6,557 nt of DNA. Source: Patescibacteria group bacterium. GTDB taxonomy: Bacteria; Patescibacteriota; WWE3; UBA101185; UBA10185. Shown here one piece after another: positions 1 to 5,450 of the stretch. Under the pieces are notes generated by a model that saw only the letters and a list, made by a program, of their open reading frames with translations, did not search any database and was not told the origin of the DNA. The translations under genes were made by a program, and so were the position numbers. The first letter of the stretch is position 1. Each line of letters starts with the position of its first letter. The DNA lies in NCBI GenBank assembly GCA_018818485.1, contig JAHIRX010000040.1, positions 1 to 6,557 of the forward strand, written 5' to 3'.

Positions 1-1656
1 AAGAAGTCTTATGTTTTTGATGCTAGGAAGCTAAAACTTAATGAAGTAAAGAGATTTAAAGATTTACTAGAAAATAACAAGATAATAAAGATTCTCCACA
101 ACGCAAAGTTTGACTATAGGCATATAAAACATATCTTAGGAATCGAGATTTGCAATATTTATGACACGATGCTTGCTGAAGTTGTTTTAAATGCTGGTAT
201 TGGTAGAGGTTACTACAGTCTAAAAGCACTCTCTGATAAATATGCTGGACTAGATCTAGATAAGGCTATCAGAGCAACATTTTATGGGGTTACTGCGAAT
301 ACAAAACTAACCCAAGATCAACTTAAATATGGAGCTATTGATACCCTTATTATGTTTCCAATTTTTGAAGAGCAGTTAAAGATTCTAAAGAAGGAGAAGT
401 TAATTGATATTGCAAAGCTGGAGTTTGCAACAACCAAAGTAGTAGGGGACATGGAACTTAAAGGTGTTTATATAGATGTAAAAAGATGGAAAGCAATAAT
501 TCGCGATCTGAATAAAAAAAGAGAAGAGCATGCTAAAAAGTTCCAGGAAGCTATTAGACCTTATTTTAAATCAAGCTCCATAGATCTTTTTGGCAATCTT
601 GGGGATAGTATAAATATTAACTCGCAGGTTCAGTTGATGGATCTTTTTAATAATAAAATGGGTTTGAGCCTCCCAAGTACTGGAGAGGGTATTTTAATGA
701 TGGAAGATAACCCAATTGTTCAGATCTTAAGAGATTATAGAAAGTATGAAAAGTTAGTTTCTGCTTTTGGAGAGAATCTTTTATCAAAGGTAAACAAAAA
801 AACTGGTAGGTTACACCCAGAATTTAATCAACTAGGTGCTGCGACCGGAAGGTTTTCTTGTAATAATCCTAATTTGCAACAGATTCCTAAACAAACTGAG
901 GATGCCCCTTTTAGGTCCTGTTTTAATCCTGAGCCTGGTTATAAACTTGTGACAACAGACTACGCTACTATGGAAATGAGAATATTGGCGGATCTTTCAA
1001 ATGACCCCAGTTTATTAGAGGCATTTGAGAAGGGAGTTGATATTCACTCTCACACTGCATCTTTAATGTTTAATCTTGAGTTTAACGATACTTTTATAGA
1101 TGATCACCCGAAAGAAAGATTTGCTGCAAAATCAATAAATTTTGGACTAATGTATGGAAGAGGTCCTACAAGCCTGGCAAAGCAGATTGGTGTTAGTCCT
1201 GAAGAGGGAAAGATCTATCTAGAAAAATACTTTAAATCTTATCCAGGAGTCAGAAAATTCCTTGAAGATATGGCAAGAAATGCTGTTAAAAGAGGCTGGA
1301 GCACTACTCCTGCTGGTAGAAAACGTTGGTACAACAAGCCAGATAAAAATGATCCTGATTATAGAAAAAAAATAGGGCATATTGAAAGACAGGCAAAAAA
1401 CCATCCAATTCAAGGAACAAATGCTGATTGTACAAAATATGCCCTTGTATTTATTCAAGATAGAATAAAAAAAGAAGGTTGGGAAGCTTGGCCAATACTG
1501 ACTGTACATGATGAAGTTGTTTGTGAAGTAAGGGAGGATCAAGCAGAGGAGTGGTCTAAGATTCAAAGTCAGGAAATGATCAGAGCAGGCGAACTTTTTA
1601 TCAAAAAAGTACCTGTTGAATCTGTACCTTTTATAGGTGATGTCTGGGAACACTAA
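1..1656 (+). CDS. polA: DNA polymerase I (family A), 3'-5' exonuclease and polymerase domains, 5'-truncated by window edge
   Basis: Template-directed DNA synthesis and repair polymerase. The frame is open from base 1, so the gene starts outside the window; 551 residues are visible (numbered here from base 1). The proofreading exonuclease shows Exo II (N34, D38 in HNAKFD) and Exo III (Y110 to D114, YGAID); Exo I would lie upstream. Polymerase motif A is DYATMEMR with metal-binding D320 and steric-gate E325. Motif B has R373, K377, F381 and Y385 at the usual four-residue spacing. Motif C is HDE at 503-505. The Exo II to motif A distance (282 residues) matches the E. coli enzyme (281), so the Klenow-like part looks complete and active. 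F381, the counterpart of E. coli F762, predicts discrimination against dideoxynucleotides. Whether a 5' nuclease domain exists cannot be seen. The gene ends 3 nt before the CIRCE element, with no terminator between. Confidence 0.97.
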   Translation, partial: KKSYVFDARKLKLNEVKRFKDLLENNKIIKILHNAKFDYRHIKHILGIEICNIYDTMLAEVVLNAGIGRGYYSLKALSDKYAGLDLDKAIRATFYGVTANTKLTQDQLKYGAIDTLIMFPIFEEQLKILKKEKLIDIAKLEFATTKVVGDMELKGVYIDVKRWKAIIRDLNKKREEHAKKFQEAIRPYFKSSSIDLFGNLGDSININSQVQLMDLFNNKMGLSLPSTGEGILMMEDNPIVQILRDYRKYEKLVSAFGENLLSKVNKKTGRLHPEFNQLGAATGRFSCNNPNLQQIPKQTEDAPFRSCFNPEPGYKLVTTDYATMEMRILADLSNDPSLLEAFEKGVDIHSHTASLMFNLEFNDTFIDDHPKERFAAKSINFGLMYGRGPTSLAKQIGVSPEEGKIYLEKYFKSYPGVRKFLEDMARNAVKRGWSTTPAGRKRWYNKPDKNDPDYRKKIGHIERQAKNHPIQGTNADCTKYALVFIQDRIKKEGWEAWPILTVHDEVVCEVREDQAEEWSKIQSQEMIRAGELFIKKVPVESVPFIGDVWEH

Positions 1657-1659
1657 GTT

Positions 1660-1686
1660 CTTGCACTCTAAAATAACGAGTGCTAA
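1660..1686 (+). promoter_or_regulatory. CIRCE element (HrcA operator) upstream of the Clp ATPase gene
   Basis: The left arm CTTGCACTC (1660-1668), a 9-nt spacer and the right arm GAGTGCTAA (1678-1686) match the CIRCE consensus TTAGCACTC-N9-GAGTGCTAA. The right arm is perfect and the left arm differs at two of its three outer bases; the core GCACTC/GAGTGC is intact with the exact spacing. CIRCE is the binding site of the heat-shock repressor HrcA, normally in front of groESL or dnaK operons. It lies 11 nt before the first ATG of the Clp gene and overlaps the likely promoter, so repression by blocking RNA polymerase is expected. hrcA is not in the window. Confidence 0.85.
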
Positions 1687-1689
1687 AAT
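1661..1689 (+). promoter_or_regulatory. Predicted promoter of the Clp ATPase gene, embedded in CIRCE
   Basis: TTGCAC (1661-1666) as a weak -35, a 17-nt spacer and TAAAAT (1684-1689) as -10 form a correctly spaced sigma-A type promoter. The -10 is preceded by TGC (1681-1683), the extended -10 TGn. Expected transcription start is near 1696, at or just before ATG 1698, giving a leaderless mRNA or an 8-nt leader if ATG 1704 is used. No Shine-Dalgarno sequence is visible. The -35 matches the consensus only in TTG, so the extended -10 probably carries most of the strength. Confidence 0.6.
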
Positions 1690-1697
1690 AACCTGAT

Positions 1698-3803
1698 ATG
1701 ATAATGTGTCAGAGATGTGGGCAACGACCTGCACGAATACCCGTAACTAGAATTGTTGATGGACAGCCTGTTTATATGGCTTTGTGTGAGGTTTGCTATC
1801 AAGAAATTAGTGAAGAGGCACAAACTGCAGCCTCGAAACTAGATAAGTTTGGAAGAGACTTAACAGAACTTGCAAAAGAGGGAAAATTAGATCCTGTAAT
1901 CGGTAGAAAAGATGAAATTGAACGAGTAATTCATATTTTATCCCGTAGAACTAAGAATAACCCTGTACTTATAGGAGATCCTGGTGTTGGAAAAACAGCT
2001 ATTGTTGAAGGATTAGCTCAAAAAATCGTTGATGGAGAGGTGCCAGAGCCCTTAAGGGGAAAAAGAGTGTTTGCTCTAGATTTAGCCTCAATTGTTGCTG
2101 GTACTTCACACAGAGGAATGTTTGAGGAGAGAATAAAGGGGATAATTCAGGAAGTTGTGAACGCCTCTGGTCAAATTATTCTTTTTGTGGATGAGCTTCA
2201 CACAGTGGTTGGCGCTGGATCTGCAGAAGGCTCTATGGATGCTGCTAACATCTTAAAACCAGCCTTAGCAAGAGGAGAGCTTCAAATGGTTGGTGCAACC
2301 ACTATTGATGACTATAGAAAATATGTAGAAAAAGATGCAGCACTTGAGCGAAGATTTCAGCCAGTTATGGTAAATGAGCCTTCTACTGAGGAAACCCTAG
2401 CGATCTTAGAGGGATTGAGAGAAAGATATGAAAAACACCATCACGTGAAAATACTTACCGAGGCTTTAGAAGTAGCTGTAAAAATGAGTGATAGATACGT
2501 AAGCGATAGGTTTTTACCAGACAAATCCATTGATTTAATTGATGAAGCTTGTGCCTTAGTTAGACTGTCTCAGGTAAAAGAGCCTGAAAACCTAATAAAA
2601 GTTAGAGAAGAGATTGCGGATTTAGATAAAAAACTTCATAAAAAAGGTTTAAAGACTACTGAAAAAGAAAAACTAGATAAAACACTTTCTGATTTAGAAA
2701 AAGTTAGAGGGGAGCTTTCTGAGATTTGGACTAAAACAAAGCTTGAGGATATTCCTGAAGTTAATCAGGACGCCATATACAAGGTAGTTTCTAGAGCAAC
2801 CGGCATTCCTCTTGAAAGATTGAGTCTTTCTGAAAGAGAAAAACTACTTAACTTAGAAAAAATCATAAAGAAAAGAATTGTTGCCCAAGATCAGGCTATT
2901 TCTACACTTTCTGAGGCTATTAGAAGGGCTAGAGCAGGCCTTAAAGACCCAAAAAGACCTATTGGTACCTTTCTATTCTTAGGACCAACTGGTGTTGGTA
3001 AGACTGAACTTGCAAAAGCTTTGGCTGAAGCTTTGTATGGAGATGAAGATATGATGGTAAGACTTGATATGAGTGAGTATATGGAAAAGCACTCTGTGAG
3101 TAAGCTAATTGGAGCTCCTCCAGGATATATTGGATATGATCAAGGCGGTCAGCTTACAGATGTTGTAAGAAGAAAACCTTTTTCTATAATCTTGCTTGAT
3201 GAGGTGGAAAAAGCACATAGCGACACTTTTAATGCACTTCTTCAAATAATGGAAGATGGAAGACTTACTGACAGCAAAGGAAGAGCAGTTGATTTTAAAA
3301 ATACCATTCTTATCATGACTAGTAATGTTGGGTCCGAACTTCTAAGGAGACAGGATATTGGATTTGATAAGGGTAAGAAAAGAACTTCAGAAGAAACGGG
3401 AAAAGAATTTGGCAAGAGAATTGAAAATATATTAAAAGATTCATTTAGACCAGAGTTTTTAAACAGGATTGATGAAACTGTGATATTCACGAGCTTAAGC
3501 CAAGAAGATAGTAGAGAGATTGCCAGAAGGCTTATTAAAAAGACTGAAAATATGCTTAAAGAGCAAGGAATTTCAATAAAGATTGATGAAAAAGCTGTGA
3601 AATACCTAGCAGAGGAAGGTTATAGTGAGGAATATGGGGCAAGGCCCTTAAGAAGACTTATCCAAAGAGAAATTGACAGTGTGTTGTCTAGTAAAATCAT
3701 TAAAAACGAGTTATCTGATGGAGATAAAGTGAAAGTCTGTGGTAAAAAAGATGGGATTAATATTGAGGTATTAGAACCTGCTAAAGTTGAGAGTAAGAAG
3801 TAA
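1698..3803 (+). CDS. clpE: ClpE-like AAA+ unfoldase (zinc-finger Hsp100, ClpP partner)
   Basis: Class I Hsp100 ATPase that unfolds proteins, probably feeding them to ClpP in the cytoplasm. The 701 residues are close to B. subtilis ClpE in length. Order: N-terminal four-cysteine zinc finger (C4, C7, C30, C33) in place of the paired Clp N-domain repeats; AAA-1 with Walker A GDPGVGKT (93-100), Walker B FVDE (163-166) and arginines R218/R219; a helical middle region about 295-345, Lys/Glu-rich and coiled-coil-like; AAA-2 with Walker A GPTGVGKT (429-436), pore loop GYIG (476-479), Walker B LLDE (499-502), sensor 1 TSN (541-543) and sensor 2 GARPLRR (647-653). The tripeptide IGF at 554-556 sits where ClpP-binding loops occur (IGF in ClpX, VGF in ClpC). 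Start at 1698 or 1704 (ATG ATA ATG) is undecided; both keep the zinc finger. CIRCE upstream implies HrcA control. A generic 'ClpC' label would also be given by many pipelines. Confidence 0.93.
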   Translation: MIMCQRCGQRPARIPVTRIVDGQPVYMALCEVCYQEISEEAQTAASKLDKFGRDLTELAKEGKLDPVIGRKDEIERVIHILSRRTKNNPVLIGDPGVGKTAIVEGLAQKIVDGEVPEPLRGKRVFALDLASIVAGTSHRGMFEERIKGIIQEVVNASGQIILFVDELHTVVGAGSAEGSMDAANILKPALARGELQMVGATTIDDYRKYVEKDAALERRFQPVMVNEPSTEETLAILEGLRERYEKHHHVKILTEALEVAVKMSDRYVSDRFLPDKSIDLIDEACALVRLSQVKEPENLIKVREEIADLDKKLHKKGLKTTEKEKLDKTLSDLEKVRGELSEIWTKTKLEDIPEVNQDAIYKVVSRATGIPLERLSLSEREKLLNLEKIIKKRIVAQDQAISTLSEAIRRARAGLKDPKRPIGTFLFLGPTGVGKTELAKALAEALYGDEDMMVRLDMSEYMEKHSVSKLIGAPPGYIGYDQGGQLTDVVRRKPFSIILLDEVEKAHSDTFNALLQIMEDGRLTDSKGRAVDFKNTILIMTSNVGSELLRRQDIGFDKGKKRTSEETGKEFGKRIENILKDSFRPEFLNRIDETVIFTSLSQEDSREIARRLIKKTENMLKEQGISIKIDEKAVKYLAEEGYSEEYGARPLRRLIQREIDSVLSSKIIKNELSDGDKVKVCGKKDGINIEVLEPAKVESKK

Positions 3804-3832
3804 TTGAAAAAACAGTGAGTATTTGTTACCCT
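3804..3832 (+). promoter_or_regulatory. Possible rplS promoter
   Basis: TTGAAA (3804-3809), starting directly after the Clp stop codon, is followed at 17 nt by TACCCT (3827-3832), preceded by TGT (extended -10 TGn). The -10 keeps only the key TA...T bases. A start near 3839 would leave about 8 nt before ATG 3847. Readthrough from the Clp gene is the alternative, since no terminator separates them. AAGG at 3836-3839, 7 nt before the ATG, is a plausible Shine-Dalgarno only on a longer transcript. Confidence 0.35.
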
Positions 3833-3846
3833 TCTAAGGTCTAGTT

Positions 3847-4353
3847 ATGGCTGAAGATACAAAAAAACAACCAGATGAGCAAAAAGATGAACCTTCCAAA
3901 GAGGTTGAAAATTCTGTTCCCGAAGAAAACAAGGTGGAAGCTTCTGAAGTTGAGAACAAGATTGAAGAAATTAAAATAGAAGAACCAAAAGAAGAAGTTC
4001 CAGCAGAAGAAGCCACAGAAAAACAGCCAGAAGAGCCTGAGAAAGAGCAGCTTCCAGATTTTAGAGTAGGGGATACTGTAAAGCTTTCATATAGAATTAT
4101 TGAAGGTGAAAAGACTAGAATACAGCCATTTCAAGGTATTGTTATTTCGAAAAAAGGTGAAGGTATTTCAAAAACATTTACAGTAAGAAGAATCGGTGCG
4201 GATAAGGTTGGTGTAGAAAGAATAATTCCCCTTTACTCTCCAAATATTGAGAAATTAGAAGTTACTAAAAAAGGTAAGGTAAGAAGGGCAAAGCTTTACT
4301 ACTTACGAGATAAAAAAGGCCGTGAGGCAATGAGGATAAAAGAGCGAAAGTAA
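3847..4353 (+). CDS. rplS: 50S ribosomal protein L19 with acidic N-terminal extension
   Basis: Structural protein of the large ribosomal subunit near the 30S interface. The L19 core spans about residues 70-168: it opens with PDFRVGDTVKLS, continues through QPFQGIVI and FTVRRIG, and ends with KVRRAKLYYLRDKKGREA and RIKERK, all hallmark L19 segments. E. coli L19 is 115 residues; this one is 168. The surplus is a low-complexity N-terminal tail of about 68 residues with roughly 26 acidic residues and 10 lysines, probably disordered. The start is well supported: no other ATG precedes the core, and AAGG lies 7 nt upstream. It follows the Clp gene by 43 nt and precedes the next gene by 23 nt; the common partner trmD is not beside it. 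Confidence 0.97.
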   Translation: MAEDTKKQPDEQKDEPSKEVENSVPEENKVEASEVENKIEEIKIEEPKEEVPAEEATEKQPEEPEKEQLPDFRVGDTVKLSYRIIEGEKTRIQPFQGIVISKKGEGISKTFTVRRIGADKVGVERIIPLYSPNIEKLEVTKKGKVRRAKLYYLRDKKGREAMRIKERK

Positions 4354-4361
4354 ATCATATT

Positions 4362-4370
4362 TGTTAGAAT
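4362..4370 (+). promoter_or_regulatory. Extended -10 motif abutting the start of the 4377 gene
   Basis: TGT followed by TAGAAT (4365-4370) is an extended -10 element. The expected start, 7 nt further on, is the A of ATG 4377, so the mRNA would be leaderless. No -35 and no Shine-Dalgarno sequence are visible, and readthrough from rplS is also possible. Confidence 0.4.
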
Positions 4371-4376
4371 TAATCC

Positions 4377-5027
4377 ATGAAGATTTTTGAAAACAAGACC
4401 GCAATACTTTTGATGATAGTAGCCTTTGTAGGTTTAACCTATTGGATTTATACAGATACAGGTTTTTCTGATGTTTTTAGAGTAGGGGACATAAAAAAGA
4501 TCATTCCCGCAGGTGAAGATTTTGAAGTAGAGGTTAGTAATGGAAATATTATTAAGAAAAGCGGAAAGAAAGAAGAAATTTTAATTGATAAGAAAGATTA
4601 TGAGCAAATCTCTGAGTTTATCAGAGTTTGGGTCTCCCCCGATAAAAATAGAATATGTTTTCTAGGTCAATCTATGGTTCCAGTTTGGGTACACATTTCA
4701 GATATAGATGGTATTAACGTCGTTAAAGTAGATACAGGTAAGAACTGCAGTTTTTCTCCAGATAGCAACAAGATTGCCTATAATACCCACACAACAGATG
4801 TTTCTCCTGTAGATGTGAGGCTTTATGATATTCTAACTTCCGAAAAATCTAATCTTACAAGTTCATTTTCTACTGAAGAAATTTACAGAGTATATAATAC
4901 TCCGACATGGATTAACGACATTATTATTGAAAGTGAATACGAAGAGATTAACTTTTCGGATTTTACAAATAAAAGGCTCGGTATTTCCGAAATAAATATA
5001 GAAACAGGTAAAGTAACTGATAGGTAA
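4377..5027 (+). CDS. Membrane-anchored protein with PD40/TolB-like beta-propeller motifs, function unknown
   Basis: I do not recognise a specific family for this 216-residue protein. Residues about 9-25 (AILLMIVAFVGLTYWIY) form one hydrophobic helix after a short start containing two lysines and no clear signal-peptidase site, so an N-terminal anchor with the rest outside the membrane is likely. The remainder is beta-rich and contains PD40/WD40-like blade signatures: VWVSPDKNRICFLG (84-97), CSFSPDSNKIAY (124-135) followed by VRLYDILTSEKSNLT, and EINIETGKVT (205-214). These resemble blades of TolB or DPP-IV type propellers, but only two or three are visible, too few for a closed propeller alone. 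No catalytic motif is seen. The start has no Shine-Dalgarno sequence but sits 6 nt after an extended -10. It may be co-transcribed with rplS, 23 nt upstream, without implying shared function. Confidence 0.8.
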   Translation: MKIFENKTAILLMIVAFVGLTYWIYTDTGFSDVFRVGDIKKIIPAGEDFEVEVSNGNIIKKSGKKEEILIDKKDYEQISEFIRVWVSPDKNRICFLGQSMVPVWVHISDIDGINVVKVDTGKNCSFSPDSNKIAYNTHTTDVSPVDVRLYDILTSEKSNLTSSFSTEEIYRVYNTPTWINDIIIESEYEEINFSDFTNKRLGISEINIETGKVTDR

Positions 5028-5047
5028 ATTGACACCCCATTACCTAT
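5020..5047. repeat. 8-bp inverted repeat around the tRNA promoter -35 box
   Basis: ATAGGTAA (5020-5027) and TTACCTAT (5040-5047) are perfect inverted copies with a 12-nt loop. The left arm includes the TAA stop of the upstream gene and the loop holds the TTGACA box of the tRNA promoter. Only three G-C pairs and a three-T tail make it a weak terminator at best; it could instead be an operator or chance. Confidence 0.35.
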
Positions 5048-5057
5048 TTGGTATAAC
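5029..5057 (+). promoter_or_regulatory. Strong promoter of the tRNA-Val / tRNA-like unit
   Basis: Consensus -35 TTGACA (5029-5034), a 17-nt spacer and -10 TATAAC (5052-5057), preceded by TGG (5049-5051) as extended -10. Predicted start is near 5064, leaving about 16 nt of leader before tRNA-Val. This is the best promoter in the window, as expected for stable RNA. Confidence 0.8.
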
Positions 5058-5079
5058 TTACTCCTGTTTGAAAAAGAAA

Positions 5080-5153
5080 GGCGTGGTAGCTCAGTTGGTC
5101 AGAGCATGGGTCTTACAAGCCCCAGGTCGTAGGTTCAAGTCCTACCCGCGCCA
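5080..5153 (+). tRNA. tRNA-Val (anticodon UAC)
   Basis: A complete 74-nt cloverleaf. The acceptor stem GGCGTGG pairs with CCGCGCC (one G-T wobble); the D stem is GCTC/GAGC with a 9-nt loop; the anticodon loop CTTACAA carries TAC; the variable loop is AGGTC; the T arm is GTAGG, TTCAAGT, CCTAC. Discriminator A73 fits valine. The anticodon stem TGGGT/GCCCC has a T-C mismatch at its base (27-43) and one G-T wobble. CCA is not encoded (TAT follows A73), so it must be added enzymatically. It is the first gene of the unit driven by the promoter at 5029-5057. Confidence 0.93.
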
Positions 5154-5173
5154 TATTAGAGAGGAAATTGTAC

Positions 5174-5275
5174 GCCGCGTTAGTTTAAATGGATAAAACA
5201 CCGCTACTGTTGTCAAAACACTTTTATGGTACGTAGGCAACAAGCGGAGATATGGGTTCGATCCCCACACCGGCT
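5174..5275 (+). tRNA. Aberrant tRNA-like gene with about 30 extra nt in the anticodon arm, isotype unassigned
   Basis: tRNA hallmarks are present: TA at 8-9, D stem GTTT/AAAC with loop AAATGGATA, perfect anticodon stem CCGCT (5201-5205)/AGCGG (5243-5247), a 4-nt variable loop, and a T arm with TTCGATC. Between the anticodon-stem strands lie 37 nt instead of 7. These can extend the stem by a second helix, TGTTGTC (5208-5214) with GGCAACA (5236-5242), leaving a 2-nt AC bulge and a 21-nt loop. Other defects are an acceptor that pairs only as GCCG/CGGC plus GT/AC around a bulged C, an A-C mismatch at the base of the T stem, and no CCA. No contiguous 30-nt excision leaves U33, so a simple intron does not restore a normal loop. 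The GGA in the D loop is Arg-like and the following T resembles U73 of Gly, so identity is unclear. It may be a decayed tRNA, an assembly error or an unusual RNA. Its position between a strong promoter and a terminator suggests it is transcribed. Confidence 0.5.
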
Positions 5276-5284
5276 CTACAGATT

Positions 5285-5326
5285 ACCGCTGGATATATTA
5301 GTTTTATAACCAGCGGTTTTTCTTTT
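5285..5326 (+). terminator. Intrinsic terminator after the tRNA-Val / tRNA-like unit
   Basis: The stem ACCGCTGG (5285-5292) pairs with CCAGCGGT (5310-5317). The loop is 17 nt and includes a possible inner TATA/TATA pairing. A T tract runs from 5317 to 5321, with four more Ts after one C. There is no T tract on the opposite strand, so it acts in the + direction only. It separates the first tRNA unit from tRNA-Lys. Confidence 0.88.
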
Positions 5327-5353
5327 GTATTTTCTAATATTAAGGTGATAAAG

Positions 5354-5359
5354 TATAAT
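5354..5359 (+). promoter_or_regulatory. -10 box of the tRNA-Lys promoter
   Basis: A perfect TATAAT lies 13 nt before tRNA-Lys, downstream of the terminator that would otherwise isolate the gene. The expected start is near 5366. No good -35 is seen at 16-18 nt (TTTCTA at 17 nt). Confidence 0.55.
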
Positions 5360-5372
5360 TGTAGGGTTGTGA

Positions 5373-5447
5373 GGGGGCGTAGCTCAGTGGTAGAGCACCT
5401 GCCTTTTAAGCAGGGTGTCGTGGGTTCGATCCCCACCGCCCTCACCA
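5373..5447 (+). tRNA. tRNA-Lys (anticodon UUU), CCA encoded
   Basis: A canonical cloverleaf. The acceptor GGGGGCG pairs with CGCCCTC (one G-T wobble); the D arm is GCTC, AGTGGTA, GAGC; the anticodon stem CCTGC/GCAGG is perfect with loop CTTTTAA, anticodon TTT; the variable loop is GTGTC; the T arm is GTGGG, TTCGATC, CCCAC. Discriminator A (5444) is followed by an encoded CCA (5445-5447). It is the last + strand gene here and ends 3 nt from the tmk stop codon on the other strand. No terminator is visible after it. Confidence 0.96.
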
Positions 5448-5450
5448 ATG

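Noticed and set aside
1219..1734. 171-residue ORF on the - strand
   Set aside because: Antisense to conserved polA motif B-C sequence, the CIRCE element and the Clp start; no recognisable domain.
3242..3490. 82-residue ORF on the - strand
   Set aside because: Lies entirely antisense to the conserved AAA-2 domain of the Clp gene.
3834..4016. 60-residue Ser-rich ORF on the - strand
   Set aside because: Mirror of the GAA-rich codons of the acidic L19 tail; its composition is fully explained by that.
5206..5242. Archaeal-type bulge-helix-bulge intron in the tRNA-like gene
   Set aside because: There is a 2-nt bulge on the 5' side but none on the 3' side, and no excision leaves a normal loop with U33.
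5174..5275. tRNA-Gly(UCA) for UGA recoding, as in Gracilibacteria/SR1
   Set aside because: TCA occurs in the extended loop but is not preceded by U33, and the genes here are intact without reading TGA as sense.
5224..5448. 74-residue ORF on the - strand
   Set aside because: Its GIEPTTPCLKGRCSTTELRP-like text is the well-known false translation of tRNA antisense sequence; it overlaps tRNA-Lys and the tRNA-like gene.
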